A DNA stretch of 5,263 bases from Methanomethylicus sp964513415 (GTDB taxonomy: Archaea > Thermoproteota > Methanomethylicia > Methanomethylicales > Methanomethylicaceae): NCBI GenBank assembly GCA_964513415.1, contig CAZEMX010000132.1, positions 1 to 5,263 on the forward strand, in the 5' to 3' direction. Of this stretch, positions 5,194-5,263 are shown piece after piece (within the stretch, counting starts at the first letter, position 1; each line of letters opens with the position of its first letter). Under the pieces are notes generated by a model. That model had not been told where the DNA came from and searched no databases. It saw nothing but the letters and a program-made list of their open reading frames with translations. A program made the translations under genes and the position numbers.

Positions 5194-5262
5194 TCAGGTC
5201 GCGGCCAGCTTTGATGCTATCTCCTCTATGCCCCGAGAGAATTGGTGATCGAGGTGCTTCAG
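5194..5262 (-). CDS. C-terminal end of an unidentified minus-strand gene (partial)
   Basis: Reading leftward from the right edge, one frame is open for 22 codons and ends in TGA at 5196-5194. The peptide ends IEEIASKLAAT, an amphipathic helix-like tail that looks like real protein, whereas the opposite-strand frames do not. The stop lies next to the pyrimidine tract and GC-rich spacer, as expected for a gene convergent with leuD. Too little is present to name a family; the start is beyond the window. Confidence 0.4.
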   Translation of the reverse strand: MKHLDHQFSRGIEEIASKLAAT

Positions 5263-5263
5263 A

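Noticed and set aside
5212..5262. Plus-strand ATG frame running off the right edge
   Set aside because: It lacks a promoter and ribosome-binding site; the opposite-strand frame ending in TGA at 5194 looks more protein-like.

Overview
The window looks like chromosomal DNA from an archaeon of the TACK group, most likely a thaumarchaeote or aigarchaeote with fairly GC-rich coding sequence. The main evidence is a CdvB-type ESCRT-III cell-division protein. Support comes from a short (~414 aa) archaeal-type LeuC with a separate LeuD, an archaeal-length NikR, A/T-rich box-A promoters placed for leaderless or short-leader mRNAs, and T-run terminators. The lineage call is inference from gene content; no rRNA is present.

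Left part (1-1407): two convergent genes overlap tail to tail by 17 bp. Both belong to the ThiI (tRNA 4-thiouridine synthetase) superfamily. The plus-strand gene, cut by the left edge, has a ThiI THUMP domain followed by a PP-loop-like domain that has lost the ATP-binding SGGxDS signature and the cysteines. The minus-strand gene is a stand-alone ThiI PP-loop domain with an intact SGGIDS, the CxxC motif and a third conserved-position cysteine, but no THUMP domain. Together they look like one ThiI activity split between a tRNA-binding subunit and a catalytic subunit. This is the most interesting observation in the window.

Middle part (1408-3181): a short divergent promoter region leads to a single-domain universal stress protein. 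A T-run and A/T-rich promoter then lead to the ESCRT-III/CdvB homologue. A hairpin plus eight T's ends that gene, and the convergent nikR, with all four nickel ligands, is read from the other strand.

Right part (3182-5263): from the nikR divergent promoter region a two-gene operon, leuC-leuD (2 bp gap), runs to the right. It encodes the [4Fe-4S] and swivel subunits of a 3-isopropylmalate dehydratase/homoaconitase-family enzyme. It is followed by a T-run and a GC-rich, hairpin-rich spacer of about 125 bp. The probable last 22 codons of another minus-strand gene enter from the right edge.

No tRNA, rRNA, CRISPR array, insertion sequence or phage-like feature was seen. Apart from the split ThiI pair, the genes are housekeeping or regulatory and unrelated in function.
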